Source: Hymenobacter taeanensis (GTDB lineage: Bacteria; Bacteroidota; Bacteroidia; Cytophagales; Hymenobacteraceae). From it: DNA of 64,000 nucleotides. A program made the position numbers and the translations under genes. Where the stretch lies: NCBI RefSeq assembly GCF_013137895.1, contig NZ_CP053538.1, positions 4,123,001 through 4,187,000 on the forward strand. Reading direction: 5' to 3'. Below, piece by piece: positions 1 through 8,823 of the stretch (its first letter is position 1; every line of letters begins with the position of its first letter). A model generated the notes under the pieces. It was not told the origin of the DNA. It saw only the letters and a list, made by a program, of their open reading frames with translations, and searched no databases.

Positions 1-336
1 GGGCGCAGCTACGTGCGCAAAGCTGCCGAGGCGTACTTCACCGTGCTCATTGAGCTGCTCTGGAACAAGCGCCGCATTATGGAAATGTACCTCAACGTAG
101 CCGAAATGGGCGACTGCATTTTTGGGGTAGAAGCGGCCTCTCAGCAGTATTTTCACAAGTCGGCGGCAAAGCTCAATTCGCAGGAGGCAGCACTGCTGGC
201 CGGAGTGCTGCCCAACCCGCTCCGTTTTAGGGCCAGCAACCCCGGCCCCCAGGCGCGGGCCAAGCAGCAGCGCGTGCTGCGCAACATGCGCCGCCTTGGC
301 GGACAGGCCTACGTGCAGGAATTGCTGAATGATTAA
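1..336 (+). CDS. mtgA: Monofunctional peptidoglycan transglycosylase, 3' part
   Basis: This is the C-terminal part of a glycosyltransferase family 51 enzyme that polymerises lipid II into glycan strands at the inner membrane. The reading frame is open at the window edge, so the transmembrane anchor and the catalytic glutamate lie outside. Visible family motifs are RSYVRKAAEAYFTVLIE, NKRRIMEMYLNVAE, FGVEAASQQYF and the AALLAGVLPNP block. The stop at 334-336 closes the protein soon after the GT51 fold, so no transpeptidase domain follows; this separates MtgA from bifunctional class A PBPs. The GTG at 13 is internal and not a start. Confidence 0.9.
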   Translation, partial: GRSYVRKAAEAYFTVLIELLWNKRRIMEMYLNVAEMGDCIFGVEAASQQYFHKSAAKLNSQEAALLAGVLPNPLRFRASNPGPQARAKQQRVLRNMRRLGGQAYVQELLND

Positions 337-527
337 GCACCACCTGCACCATCGCCCCGCAGGTTAGGTTCAGCGTAAATACCGCCGTTTTCAAGCAGCA
401 GAATGTTTGACGTGCTGAAGCCCAGCTTTATAAGCCTGCGTCAGAGGGATGTCGGTAACACTTGTACCGATGACACAATCACCCACTGAAAAATGCTTAG
501 TACTGAACTAGGCCTGTATATTACCGC

Positions 528-974
528 ATGAAATACCGTATGCTCTTTGCTCTTCCGTTGCTCTCTGTGGCCTGCACTACCTCGAAGCCCCTCAGCAGTG
601 ACCCTGCCGCTGCCCGCAAAGCCATAACGCAGGTGCTGGCCACCCAAACAGCCGCCTGGAACCGCGGCGACGTAGCGGGCTTCATGCAGGGGTACTGGAA
701 AAACGACTCCCTTGTATTCATTGGAAAGAGTGGCCTAACCTACGGCTGGCAGCAGACCCTCGACAATTACCGCTGCAGCTACCCCGATGCCGCTGCCATG
801 GGCCAGCTCGATTTCAGTAACCTTAAAATTCAGCCGCTCAGCCCCGACGCCGCCCACGTAATTGGGCGCTGGCACTTGGCCCGGCCCTCTGCTGGTGACT
901 TGCAAGGCCATTTCCTGCTTGTCTTCCGCCGCCTTAATGGGCAGTGGGTAGTAGTAGCTGACCATTCCAGCTGA
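528..974 (+). CDS. NTF2-like (SnoaL/DUF4440-type) lipoprotein
   Basis: A 148-residue protein with a short lipoprotein signal peptide (lipobox LSVAC, Cys16) and an NTF2-like fold domain. The pattern ITQVLATQTAAWNRGD near residue 33 and the ending VVADHSS are typical of YybH/DUF4440 proteins, a fold used by ketosteroid-isomerase relatives and by many small-ligand binding proteins. It is probably anchored in the envelope. No enzymatic activity can be assigned. It is followed by a hairpin terminator and faces the App1-like gene. Family call is from sequence pattern; ligand unknown. Confidence 0.7.
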   Translation: MKYRMLFALPLLSVACTTSKPLSSDPAAARKAITQVLATQTAAWNRGDVAGFMQGYWKNDSLVFIGKSGLTYGWQQTLDNYRCSYPDAAAMGQLDFSNLKIQPLSPDAAHVIGRWHLARPSAGDLQGHFLLVFRRLNGQWVVVADHSS

Positions 975-998
975 TAGTAGACCACTGAAAAGGTAAAT

Positions 999-1047
999 GC
1001 CCAAGCGGGTAGTACCGGCTGGTTGAACCACTCGCTTGGGCGTTTTT
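999..1047 (+). terminator. Rho-independent terminator of the NTF2-like gene
   Basis: Perfect 9-base arms GCCCAAGCG (999-1007) and CGCTTGGGC (1033-1041), followed by GTTTTT. It lies 25 bases after the stop of the upstream gene. Confidence 0.75.
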
Positions 1048-1136
1048 ACCAGCTACAACATACCCATAAACGAAGTGACCTAGCTAAGCTTAACTGCTCG
1101 CTAGGCCACTTCGTTTATGGGTATGTTGTAGCTGGT
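1048..1136. repeat. Long inverted repeat between convergent genes
   Basis: Two 36-base arms, 1048-1083 and 1101-1136, are reverse complements with a single mismatch and enclose a 17-base loop. The inner end of the right arm is CTAGGCCACT; the left arm has the same motif with one change (AGTGACCTAG). The repeat ends one base before the stop codon of the minus-strand gene and directly follows the T-run of the preceding terminator. It may terminate the minus-strand gene, but the arms are far longer than a terminator needs. Confidence 0.85.
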
Positions 1137-1137
1137 T

Positions 1138-2304
1138 TTACTTCATTACGGGCTCACCTGAGGTAGGCTCTTCGGGGCCATCGGGGGCGGTTTCGTCTTT
1201 ACGCTTTTCTGCTACAACTGCTGGTATAGCTTCCTGGAAGATTAAGCCGCGCTGGGCGGCGTGCTCGGCTGCCTGCACGGTGTCTTTCACCAAAAGCATT
1301 TCCACCTTATCCTGGCGAAGCTCCTCCGAGACACGCTCTACCATGGCCGCCCGCTCCGGCAGGTTCACGTCGCGGATGTACACGGCCAGAATGCGGCCGG
1401 GGTAGCGGCGCACCACTTCCCGGTATATGTTGGCATCCTCCTGTCCTGAGTCGCCAATCAGCACAAACGGCAGCTGCGGATAGGTAAGGAGCAGGTTATC
1501 GATTTCCTTGAGTTTGTGCCCATGGTGGGCCGAGGCATCGGCGGCACTCTTGCGCTTTACGGCCATATCTCGCAGCAGCAAGGGGCCGGGCGGAATATTG
1601 TTCAGCGTCAGGAAGTCCTCCAGCAGGTCGTAGAGGTTCCAGGGGGAGCTGCTCACGTAGAAAAACGGGTTGTTGCGCTTGCCATTGCGGCCCAGCTGCA
1701 GGGCCCGATAGAACTCGGCTACGCCCTTAAACGGCAGCCGCGAGCGGGCATTGCGCAGCAGCACCGTGCGCGCCATTCTGATGAGGTCGGTAGCTGAGGT
1801 CTGAATGACGGTATCATCCAGGTCAGAGATAATACCGTATTCCGCATCGGTGGGCGGAATAAGCACCATGGCCTGCGTACGGAGGCTAGCCGGAGTGGGA
1901 AACGGGGGCGGCGACTTTTGCAGCAGCACATCCACAGGGTACCACAGGTAGTCAATGGGCTCCGGAAGTACTGCAGGCTCCAGGTTGAGTGTAAAGTACC
2001 CTTCCTCATCAGTTACTACCGGATGGTGGCTACCATCAGCAGGCTGCACCGAGAGCATTGCCCCGCTGATTTCGTCACTATCGAAGCGGCGGTACATGTT
2101 CAGTAGGTTATGCCAGCGGGAGTCACTAGGGTCAGGCTCCTTGATTCCTTTGTCAGTGAGCAGGCGGCCCTTCACGTACAGGCGTGTAGCAGTGCCATAG
2201 CTACGGTAGGGCACTAACTGCAGGGGGTGCAACAGCCCCAGCCGGGCCCGCATGCGGGTAAGGGTATCGTCAGCACGTTCGGCCCAGTCGCCGAGAGTAT
2301 TCAT
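1138..2304 (-). CDS. App1-like phosphatidate phosphatase family protein (DUF2183)
   Basis: A 388-residue HAD-fold protein related to yeast App1, a phosphatidate phosphatase. The motif ISDLDDTVIQT (around residue 165) supplies the two catalytic aspartates (DxDxT), YVSSSPWN is HAD motif II, and IGDSGQEDANIY is the acidic motif of the C-terminal catalytic half. The N-terminal 160 residues contain a beta-rich region with a DEEGYFTLNL segment, usual in bacterial members. The reading frame is open upstream to 2397, but the ATG at 2304 (MNTLGDWAERAD) fits better; ATG at 2316 is also possible. The substrate in bacteria is not settled; a role in membrane lipid turnover is inference. Confidence 0.8.
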   Translation of the reverse strand: MNTLGDWAERADDTLTRMRARLGLLHPLQLVPYRSYGTATRLYVKGRLLTDKGIKEPDPSDSRWHNLLNMYRRFDSDEISGAMLSVQPADGSHHPVVTDEEGYFTLNLEPAVLPEPIDYLWYPVDVLLQKSPPPFPTPASLRTQAMVLIPPTDAEYGIISDLDDTVIQTSATDLIRMARTVLLRNARSRLPFKGVAEFYRALQLGRNGKRNNPFFYVSSSPWNLYDLLEDFLTLNNIPPGPLLLRDMAVKRKSAADASAHHGHKLKEIDNLLLTYPQLPFVLIGDSGQEDANIYREVVRRYPGRILAVYIRDVNLPERAAMVERVSEELRQDKVEMLLVKDTVQAAEHAAQRGLIFQEAIPAVVAEKRKDETAPDGPEEPTSGEPVMK

Positions 2305-2394
2305 GAATGGAGGCATAGGGCAAAGAAAGCAGTTCAACCGCAACTGCCTACGTGAGGCAGGAGACTCTGCGTTACGCAAGCATACGTTAAGCCA

Positions 2395-2430
2395 CAAAAA
2401 AACGGCTTCCTGCTAGGGCAGAAAGCCGTT
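2395..2430 (-). terminator. Terminator after the M48 protease gene
   Basis: On the minus strand, AACGGCTT (2430-2423) and AAGCCGTT (2408-2401) form a hairpin followed by a run of T (plus-strand A-run 2395-2402). It sits 20 bases after the end of the minus-strand gene at 2450. Confidence 0.75.
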
Positions 2431-2449
2431 TCTGAGAATGGCAAGTGGC

Positions 2450-3259
2450 CTAGAGCAAGCTCTTTAACTCTGTGAGGGTGGAGTTGCTGGTATTGCGGTT
2501 GCGGCAACCCAGCTGGTCGGCCTTGGTTTGAATATCCTGGATGCGCGAGCCGGGGTTGGGGTGAGTACTCAGGAATTCTGGGGTACCGCTTTGGCCCTGG
2601 GCCTCTGCCTTAATAAAGAAGCCGGCAGCGCCGTCGCAGGCGTAGTAGTTGGTGCCATTGAGATACACTACAGAGTACTCATCGGCCTCGCGCTCAAAGT
2701 CGCGGCTGAACTTGAGTTGGCCCAGGCCAGTAGCAATCTGGGCCAGTTGGCCGGGGTTTTCCCCCAGCAGCACGCTTAGCAGCAGGCTAATACCATACTG
2801 CTGCTGGAGCTGGCGGGAGGTATGCCGACGGTCGGCGTGGGCAATTTCGTGGCCCAATACGCCCGCGAGCTGATCCTCATTGTCAAGAAACTTAATCAGC
2901 CCCGAGAAAACATAAATGTGCCCCCCAGGGGTAGCAAAGGCGTTCTGAGTCTCATCGTCCTTGATGATCTGCACATCCCACGGAAACTCATTGCGGTACT
3001 GCAGCTGGCCTGAGTTGAGTACCCGCGTAACAATTTGGTTCAGGAGGGTATAAGCGCGGGCATTGCTGCTTTTTTCCAGCAGCTGGCCTTTAGCCCGGTA
3101 AGTAGAGTCAGTTTGTTGAGCCACTTTCTGGCCCAAAGCCTTATCATCTTCCACTGAAAACAGTACCACGCCGTCGCCGTCTTTCGAGCACGAAGCCAGT
3201 GAACCAAGAGAGAGGGCAAGGCCTAAAAACAGCCCGGATTTAAGCAAATAGCGTCGCAT
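2450..3259 (-). CDS. M48 family metalloprotease, lipoprotein
   Basis: A 269-residue zinc protease of the BepA/LoiP/HtpX class. The signal peptide ends in LASC (Cys24), so it is a lipoprotein. Zinc ligands are HEIAH at 137-141 and the glutamate in EADEYSVVYL near 191. The segment NAFATPGGHIYVFSGLI just upstream is the conserved M48 substrate strand. Members in other bacteria act in periplasmic protein quality control, including outer-membrane protein assembly; that role here is inference. No TPR domain follows, unlike BepA. The upstream region to 3644 is shared with the divergent topoisomerase gene. Confidence 0.88.
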   Translation of the reverse strand: MRRYLLKSGLFLGLALSLGSLASCSKDGDGVVLFSVEDDKALGQKVAQQTDSTYRAKGQLLEKSSNARAYTLLNQIVTRVLNSGQLQYRNEFPWDVQIIKDDETQNAFATPGGHIYVFSGLIKFLDNEDQLAGVLGHEIAHADRRHTSRQLQQQYGISLLLSVLLGENPGQLAQIATGLGQLKFSRDFEREADEYSVVYLNGTNYYACDGAAGFFIKAEAQGQSGTPEFLSTHPNPGSRIQDIQTKADQLGCRNRNTSNSTLTELKSLL

Positions 3260-3644
3260 GAACAGGAAAAGAGTAAGTGGAAACAGTGCGGAGCGGTACT
3301 AAGGTAAACCGGAAATGAGGGGCCAAAATACCGGCGCTTTCCTACGTTGGGAGTGTTTAGAAGTTGTCTTTTTTCAATTTTGTGGTGTATCTGACGGAAA
3401 ATCAGTGACAAGATTTTGTGCGTCTTTCCTTTAAAGCCACCTGGTAGTCCTTTCGTAAACGCCGGCACTCTGGTTTAGTGTATATGTTGCCAGGCAACAA
3501 GGGGAGCCGGTCGCCGTCCGCCCGCAGTATGGCAGAGTAGGCTACTGCTGGCAGCAATGGTTCAGCAACCATCACTTCCTTAGTTTCTGCGTACAGCAAT
3601 AGCCCGTAGGCCACTGCCGGCCAATCGGCTCATTTATTACCTGT
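3260..3644. other. 385-base divergent intergenic region
   Basis: Lies between the divergent protease and topoisomerase IB genes. It must hold both promoters, but no clear TAnnTTTG element or hairpin was picked out. Short minus-strand frames at 3223-3468 and 3402-3614 have no family resemblance and were not called as genes. Confidence 0.5.
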
Positions 3645-4784
3645 ATGACCGTTTCTGCCGCCCGCCCAAAAACCCGCAAAAAGCGCCTCGACCCATTAGA
3701 GGAGGCCCACTTACTGTACAAAGACCCAGCCCGCCAGGCTGAGCTGGCTGGCTTACGCTACCTCACTGATAGCAAGCCTGGCCTGACCCGCCAAGCCGCC
3801 CCCGACGGAACGTTCCAGTACCTCACCCCGAAAGGGGAGCCAGTTACTGATGAAAAGGTCCTGAATAGAATTCAGGGGTTTGTGATACCGCCCGCCTGGA
3901 CGGACGTATGGATTTCGCCCTCCGCCAACACTCACTTGCAGGTAACCGGCCGCGATGCAAAGGGCCGTAAGCAGTACCTGTACCATCCGGCCTGGGACCA
4001 GGCACGGAGTCTTACCAAGTTCAGTCGCCTGCGGGCATTTGGAGAGAAGCTAGCCGAGCTGCGCCAGCATATTCACAAAGACCTAAGCCGACCCCAGCTG
4101 GATAAGCCCAAGGTAATTGCCCTGGTGCTTACCCTCATGGACCAGTCTTTTATACGGGTTGGCAACAAGGAGTACGCCAAGAAAAACAAAACCTACGGCC
4201 TTACCACGCTGCGCGATAAGCACGTGCAGGTAAGTGGCGCCGATGTGCGCTTTGCCTTTGTGGGGAAAAAAGGCGTAGCTCACGACCTAACCATTCATGA
4301 CCGGAAGCTGGCGCGGATGGTGCAGAAGTGCAAGGAGATTCCGGGCCAGCACCTCTTTCAGTACTACCTGCCCGATGGCCACCGCGCCGAGCTGGAGTCT
4401 GGTGATGTAAATGAGTATCTGCAGCAGGTAACTGGGCTTAAGCTTTCGGCTAAGGACTTCCGGACCTGGGGCGGCACCGTAAAAATGGTAGAGTGCCTGG
4501 AGGCAATCATTGATGAAGAGCCGGAGTTTCCGAAGCCCAAAACCTTAAAGCGAGCCATTAAGGATGTAGCTCAAAACCTGGGTAACACCCCCACCGTGTG
4601 CTCAAAATACTATATCCATCCGCAGGTAGTGGAGCTCTTTAACTCCGACAAGCTCATCGACTACCTGCGCCGCCACGACGCCGACCCCTCCGAGAATGAC
4701 CTGCTGACCCCCACTGAACACATGGTGCTGGAAATGCTGCAGGAGCTGGATGGCGACAAAGCCGCTTTACAAGCGAGCAAGTAA
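3645..4784 (+). CDS. DNA topoisomerase IB (eukaryotic/poxvirus type)
   Basis: A 379-residue type IB topoisomerase that relaxes supercoils through a 3'-phosphotyrosine intermediate. Conserved blocks are RYLTDSKPGLTR, VIPPAWTDVWISP, GRDAKGRKQYLYHP, RVGNKEYAKKNKTYGLTTLRDKH (first catalytic Arg region) and the C-terminal CSKYYIHP, where Tyr323 is the likely nucleophile by comparison with bacterial enzymes carrying CRKSYIHP. Size matches the short bacterial form, which lacks the large N-terminal domain of the nuclear enzyme. It starts at ATG 3645 and converges with the next gene through a hairpin. Confidence 0.93.
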   Translation: MTVSAARPKTRKKRLDPLEEAHLLYKDPARQAELAGLRYLTDSKPGLTRQAAPDGTFQYLTPKGEPVTDEKVLNRIQGFVIPPAWTDVWISPSANTHLQVTGRDAKGRKQYLYHPAWDQARSLTKFSRLRAFGEKLAELRQHIHKDLSRPQLDKPKVIALVLTLMDQSFIRVGNKEYAKKNKTYGLTTLRDKHVQVSGADVRFAFVGKKGVAHDLTIHDRKLARMVQKCKEIPGQHLFQYYLPDGHRAELESGDVNEYLQQVTGLKLSAKDFRTWGGTVKMVECLEAIIDEEPEFPKPKTLKRAIKDVAQNLGNTPTVCSKYYIHPQVVELFNSDKLIDYLRRHDADPSENDLLTPTEHMVLEMLQELDGDKAALQASK

Positions 4785-4801
4785 CGCCCGGCTTTCAACC
4801 A

Positions 4802-4859
4802 TGTAGTGGCCTGGCTCGCGTCCCGAATTATTCTCCGGGGCGCGGGCCAGGCCACTACA
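4802..4859. terminator. Bidirectional hairpin with 19-base arms
   Basis: Arms 4802-4820 and 4841-4859 are reverse complements with one T/C difference (G-U pair in RNA). The outer end reads TGTAGTGGCCTGG. It lies between the convergent topoisomerase and kinase-like genes, 17 and 13 bases from their stops. Confidence 0.7.
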
Positions 4860-4872
4860 GTTTCGGCAAGTT

Positions 4873-6471
4873 CTATCTGCCCGATCCGTCTCGGTCGAAG
4901 GCGTGCGACTCTACGCCGTGGGTGCGCTGGTCTTTGGTTTCCGGGCCACCCTCGTACTCGTTGTTGCGCTTGGTATCAAAGTAGCGGGTTTTCTTCCGTA
5001 GGCCACTCACACGGGAGGTATCCCGCACCGTGTCCTCATCGGGGCCACCATAGATATCAATGAAGGGTGAGTGGGTCACGGCACCAGAAATGGTAAACAG
5101 GTCTTTGCCCTGCAGGCCGTGCAGGATCACTCGCTCTGTTTCGGCGGGGTGAAACTGCCGGCGGTAGAGTAAGGAGTCGGGAGCGGCTTTGCTGTTGCCG
5201 CCGAGGCGATACACTGATACCACCGTGCTGGTATCGGATAGGCGCTCAACCACGAAGTGCTCGGCCTGGTCGGTGCCAGCCACCAGCACGTTTTCAGCCA
5301 TGTGGGCGTAGTACCTCTTGGCTACTCGTTGGAGCTTCTCACGGCGGGCGCGCAGAGCAGCTTCCATCTGGGGGCCTTCCAGAGCATAAATCTCGCGGGG
5401 GAGCCCCCCCCGTACGGCCTGGTGAATTACCTCGTTAGTGAGCTTCTGCTGCAAGTCTTGCGCAATGCGCAGGTATTGCTCCCGGGGCAGCTCACTTAAA
5501 GCACGGCTATCAATAAAGCGGGCGTTTCGGGTGTAGCCCTCCACGCTTTCGTAGGTGGGCCCAAACGTGCGGAACTTCGGAACAATCTTGCTGACCAACC
5601 ACGTGAGTACGCCGTCGTTGAACCGAAAGAACACCTGGTCGCGGTCCTGCGGTACGGGGCGCCACAGGGTGCGGCCATTCTCCTGCGGAAACGAGGCCCA
5701 GCTCCACTGGCCCTCGTGCCGGTCCCAGTCGCCAAGCCATAAATCAAGCAGGCGGGCTCGCAGGAAAGCGGCTTCATCGAGGGTGTGCTCCTGGCTGTGG
5801 TAGCGTTCTTCCAGCATGTCTTCGCTCTCCTCCAGGGCTGTGGCGCCGCGCAGCAGGGGCGTAAGGTTAGCTTTGCCTTCCAGCTTCTGCTCCAAAATCA
5901 CCACCTTCCCCCTGAACCGCTCAGAGGCTATATCCAGGCCATCTTCATCGGTACGGATGTAATAGGGCCGGGGAGTGGCGTGCGGTACCTGGGCCGCCTG
6001 AGCCAGCCGTGGTACCACCATGGCCCCGTAGGGCATGCCGGCGGAAGTGGCATCGCGCACGGCCGTAAGCACAAACCCCTGGCGTAATACTTTAGGGAGG
6101 GTTTTGTACGGGTCCTTATCAATGGTGCGGATGGCGAAGGCGCGCCCATCATCTGCCGTAAGAGTTGCGCTCGTGGTTTGGAACCCGCCCCCCAGTTTAC
6201 TAAACTTTAGGCCACCCGGCACTACGTTTTTAGGGTAAAATACAGGCAGTTCAACCGGCGTAGCCCAGGCGCGGCGGTAATGCGCCCCGAGCAGGAGCCG
6301 GCCTAGTGGGCCGCGGCGGTAGTGCCGGCCTGCTGTCACCACCGCACTATCGGCGTTGGGGGCAAGCGGGGCAGGATAGGCCACGCGGGCATCCGGCTGA
6401 AAATACGCGTCGCGGGCACATCCGGTACCCCCGAGCAGCAAAGCTAATAAGACGGGAAAACGTTTGACCAT
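4873..6471 (-). CDS. Lipoprotein with kinase-like motifs, paralogue A
   Basis: A 532-residue protein with a lipoprotein signal peptide (GGTGC, Cys18). It is homologous along its length to the divergent gene at 6620. Motifs resemble atypical kinases of the HipA/Fam20/PI3K superfamily: FAIRTIDKDP at 113-121 (possible ATP-contacting lysine), GDWDRHEGQW at 247-256 (compare the DRHxxN catalytic loop) and PVPQDRDQVFFRFNDG at 272-287 (possible metal-binding acidic residues). Similar regions occur inside large Bacteroidetes outer-membrane proteins. The kinase relation is inference from short motifs. Family function is not known to me. Start chosen at ATG 6471 because the signal peptide begins there. 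Confidence 0.6.
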   Translation of the reverse strand: MVKRFPVLLALLLGGTGCARDAYFQPDARVAYPAPLAPNADSAVVTAGRHYRRGPLGRLLLGAHYRRAWATPVELPVFYPKNVVPGGLKFSKLGGGFQTTSATLTADDGRAFAIRTIDKDPYKTLPKVLRQGFVLTAVRDATSAGMPYGAMVVPRLAQAAQVPHATPRPYYIRTDEDGLDIASERFRGKVVILEQKLEGKANLTPLLRGATALEESEDMLEERYHSQEHTLDEAAFLRARLLDLWLGDWDRHEGQWSWASFPQENGRTLWRPVPQDRDQVFFRFNDGVLTWLVSKIVPKFRTFGPTYESVEGYTRNARFIDSRALSELPREQYLRIAQDLQQKLTNEVIHQAVRGGLPREIYALEGPQMEAALRARREKLQRVAKRYYAHMAENVLVAGTDQAEHFVVERLSDTSTVVSVYRLGGNSKAAPDSLLYRRQFHPAETERVILHGLQGKDLFTISGAVTHSPFIDIYGGPDEDTVRDTSRVSGLRKKTRYFDTKRNNEYEGGPETKDQRTHGVESHAFDRDGSGR

Positions 6472-6619
6472 TCAGGAGATATAAAGCGCGTTTGTATCCT
6501 TCAACGCAACTTATCCTTAAAAGTAGGGCTAGAGCTCAACAACCGTATGGGCAGGGTTTGCGCTATAAGGTCGGCGGCTGGCATGCCGCTGCCGTTTACC
6601 TCTTGCCCCTGAAGCTTCT

Positions 6620-8215
6620 GTGTCTGCTATTTCCGCCTCTGCATCTGCGTGTTTATTTGGCACGTTTCTGCTGCACTCCTGCACTTCGTCAGCAGCCCCG
6701 GTCGTAACTCACCCGGCGGTACCTATGCGGCCTGACTCCACGGTGAAAGTAGCAGCTGGGCCCCAGTATAAGCGAGGGGCAGTGCACCGGTTTTTCTGGG
6801 GCAGGCACTACCGCAACGTGTGGGCTGAGCCTGTTACGGCACCGGTATTCAATATCCGTACGGCGGTGCCAGGGGGCCTCACTCCGGTGCGCGAGGGTGG
6901 CAGCTTCCAAACCCGCAACCTGCGCTTAGTTGACCGCAATGGCGTGCAGTATGTGCTGCGCTCCGTGGATAAGGACCCCACGAAAGCCTTACCTGAAGGC
7001 CTGCAAAACGGACCCATTGGGAGCCTGATGAAAGACCAAACCAGTGTCATTCATCCTTATGGGGCGTATATAGTGCCCGTGCTAGCTGAGGCCGCCGGAC
7101 TTTATCATACAAACCCCCGGCTGGTATTTGTGCCCGATGATCCGGCTCTTGGAGAGTTTCAGAAAGTGTTTGCCAACCAGCTATACCTGTTTGAGGAGCG
7201 CCCCGAAGGTGACCAAAGTGCCGTTAGTAGCTTTGGGCGCTCAACTAATGTGGAGAGTTCCCGCAAGGTTTTTACTAACCTGCTTGCTAGCGCCCAATAC
7301 CAGGTAGACGCCCGCCAGTATCTGCGCAACCGGTTGTTTGATATGTGGCTCGGCGACTGGAGCCGCCGCGAAGACCAGTGGCGCTGGGCCAGCTTTGCCG
7401 GGCAGCAGGGGGCCACCGTGTACCGTGCCATTCCGCGCGACCGTGACCATGCTTTTTTTAAGTTTGATGACGGATTTCTTACCCACATCATTGCCTGGGT
7501 GAAATCAAACTATCAAAGCTTTCATGAGAAAATTCGCCTGCAGGACGTAGAGGGCCTGAACCGGGCGGCTCGGCCGATGGATAAGTCCCTGCTTGCCTAC
7601 CTGACCCGTGAAGACTTCCGGCAGATTGCTGATTCATTGCGCAATTCTCTGCCCGACCCCGTTATTGCCGAAGCCCTTAACGTATGGCCCCGGGAAGTGC
7701 AGGCCCTCTCGGCAAGCGAGTTTACCCGCAAGCTTCAGGCCCGCCGTGACCAACTGCCCGCAGTAGCCAACAAGTTTTATGAGCTGCTAGCCGAAGAGGT
7801 GGAGCTACCCGGTACTGATGAAGCCGAACGGTTTGTAGTGGAAGCTGTCGGGCCCGGGCAGGTGCGGGTGCAGGTATTCAGGTTGCTGCCTACCGGCGAA
7901 AACCTGTTGTCTCAGCGCACCTTTGATGCCCGGCTAACTAAGACCATTCGGCTTTTTGGCCTGGGCGGCAACGATGCCTTTGAGATAAGAGGCACGCCCG
8001 ACCCAAAAATTACTATTGGTATATATGATGGCGCCGGGCAGGACTTAATCGGTACAACCAATATGCCAGCCGAAGCTAAATCTAGCATAACCGTATATGA
8101 CAGCGGAGACGGAAATACACTGCCGGCAAACAAAGCTGTGAAAGTAGAAAAGTACCAACCACGGGCCGAAGAGTTTGACGCGGCTGGTTGGCTGCTGCGG
8201 CATCGGTTGTATTAG
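6620..8215 (+). CDS. Lipoprotein with degenerate kinase-like motifs, paralogue B
   Basis: A 531-residue paralogue of the divergent gene at 4873-6471, starting at GTG 6620 with lipobox LLHSC (Cys21). It keeps the block order of its partner: YVLRSVDKDP (111-120), GDWSRREDQW (245-254) and IPRDRDHAFFKFDDG (271-285). At the putative catalytic loop the partner has DRH while this copy has SRR, so if that loop is catalytic this copy may be inactive. The C-terminal third is rich in acidic turns (GLGGNDAFEIRG, YDGAGQD), which resembles repeat-type beta segments. The divergent pair probably arose by local inverted duplication; the shared upstream region is 148 bases. Confidence 0.55.
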   Translation: MSAISASASACLFGTFLLHSCTSSAAPVVTHPAVPMRPDSTVKVAAGPQYKRGAVHRFFWGRHYRNVWAEPVTAPVFNIRTAVPGGLTPVREGGSFQTRNLRLVDRNGVQYVLRSVDKDPTKALPEGLQNGPIGSLMKDQTSVIHPYGAYIVPVLAEAAGLYHTNPRLVFVPDDPALGEFQKVFANQLYLFEERPEGDQSAVSSFGRSTNVESSRKVFTNLLASAQYQVDARQYLRNRLFDMWLGDWSRREDQWRWASFAGQQGATVYRAIPRDRDHAFFKFDDGFLTHIIAWVKSNYQSFHEKIRLQDVEGLNRAARPMDKSLLAYLTREDFRQIADSLRNSLPDPVIAEALNVWPREVQALSASEFTRKLQARRDQLPAVANKFYELLAEEVELPGTDEAERFVVEAVGPGQVRVQVFRLLPTGENLLSQRTFDARLTKTIRLFGLGGNDAFEIRGTPDPKITIGIYDGAGQDLIGTTNMPAEAKSSITVYDSGDGNTLPANKAVKVEKYQPRAEEFDAAGWLLRHRLY

Positions 8216-8352
8216 GCAACTCATGCGTCTTTCTAGCGTTTACAATGACCCCGGACCCTATCTATCTCTACAGTTAAGAATACACGCACGCGCACGCGGC
8301 AGCTAACCCCTTACGTTAGCTTGTTGTATGTTTGCCTTTTGCTACACCAATA

Positions 8353-8784
8353 ATGCAAACGTTTACTGCCCCAGACTATCTGACCCTCATGTATCGGTCG
8401 GATCTTCATTTTCTGGTAGCACGCTGGCAGCGCCCGGTAACGGGGGCTGAAACCCAAGAAGGGTATCGGCTGATTTTGAGTGCCGCCCAAGCGTGTAAGT
8501 GCCCGTACTGGCTGCTGGACGGCCGCCGCCGGTTACCTGCCGACCCTGAAACTACTGCTTGGGGTCTCCACGAGTTCTTCCCGACTTTGAGCCAGCATTT
8601 GGGCAGCAAAGTGTACATGAGCCAGTTGCTGTCACCTTTGTATCAGCAGCTCACCTCCGCCAGCCAAGAATTTCAGCAAGCTGAAGGCTTCCCCCACCAA
8701 ACGTATAAAATGCGCCGCTTCAACGACGAGACCCACGCCGTAGAATGGCTGCAGCAGGCTCAGCGCGAAGCCTCCCAGGCCTAG
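8353..8784 (+). CDS. SpoIIAA-like (STAS-fold type) hypothetical protein
   Basis: A 143-residue cytosolic protein starting at ATG 8353; an in-frame TTG at 8332 is less likely. It resembles the protein encoded at 25531-25950: both carry a CPY(W/L)L core (CPYWLLDGRRR here, CPYLLNDNRH there), a helical segment ending in a hydrophobic strand and a short SP motif, and an end with a FxxxxxAxxWL pattern. The fold suggestion (SpoIIAA-like, as in small Bacteroidetes regulators) is inference. No catalytic residues or partner can be named. Confidence 0.55.
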   Translation: MQTFTAPDYLTLMYRSDLHFLVARWQRPVTGAETQEGYRLILSAAQACKCPYWLLDGRRRLPADPETTAWGLHEFFPTLSQHLGSKVYMSQLLSPLYQQLTSASQEFQQAEGFPHQTYKMRRFNDETHAVEWLQQAQREASQA

Positions 8785-8823
8785 CTGCGCGCTACGCCTA
8801 CCCGTATTTATCTGCCTCGGAGC

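Noticed and set aside
13..15. GTG 13 as a gene start
   Set aside because: It lies inside the GT51 domain; the true start is outside the window.
3223..3614. Two short minus-strand reading frames in the protease/topoisomerase gap
   Set aside because: They overlap each other, lack ribosome-binding sites and show no family features; the region is a divergent promoter region.
8332..8352. TTG 8332 as the start of the SpoIIAA-like gene
   Set aside because: The in-frame ATG at 8353 starts the part that matches its paralogue.
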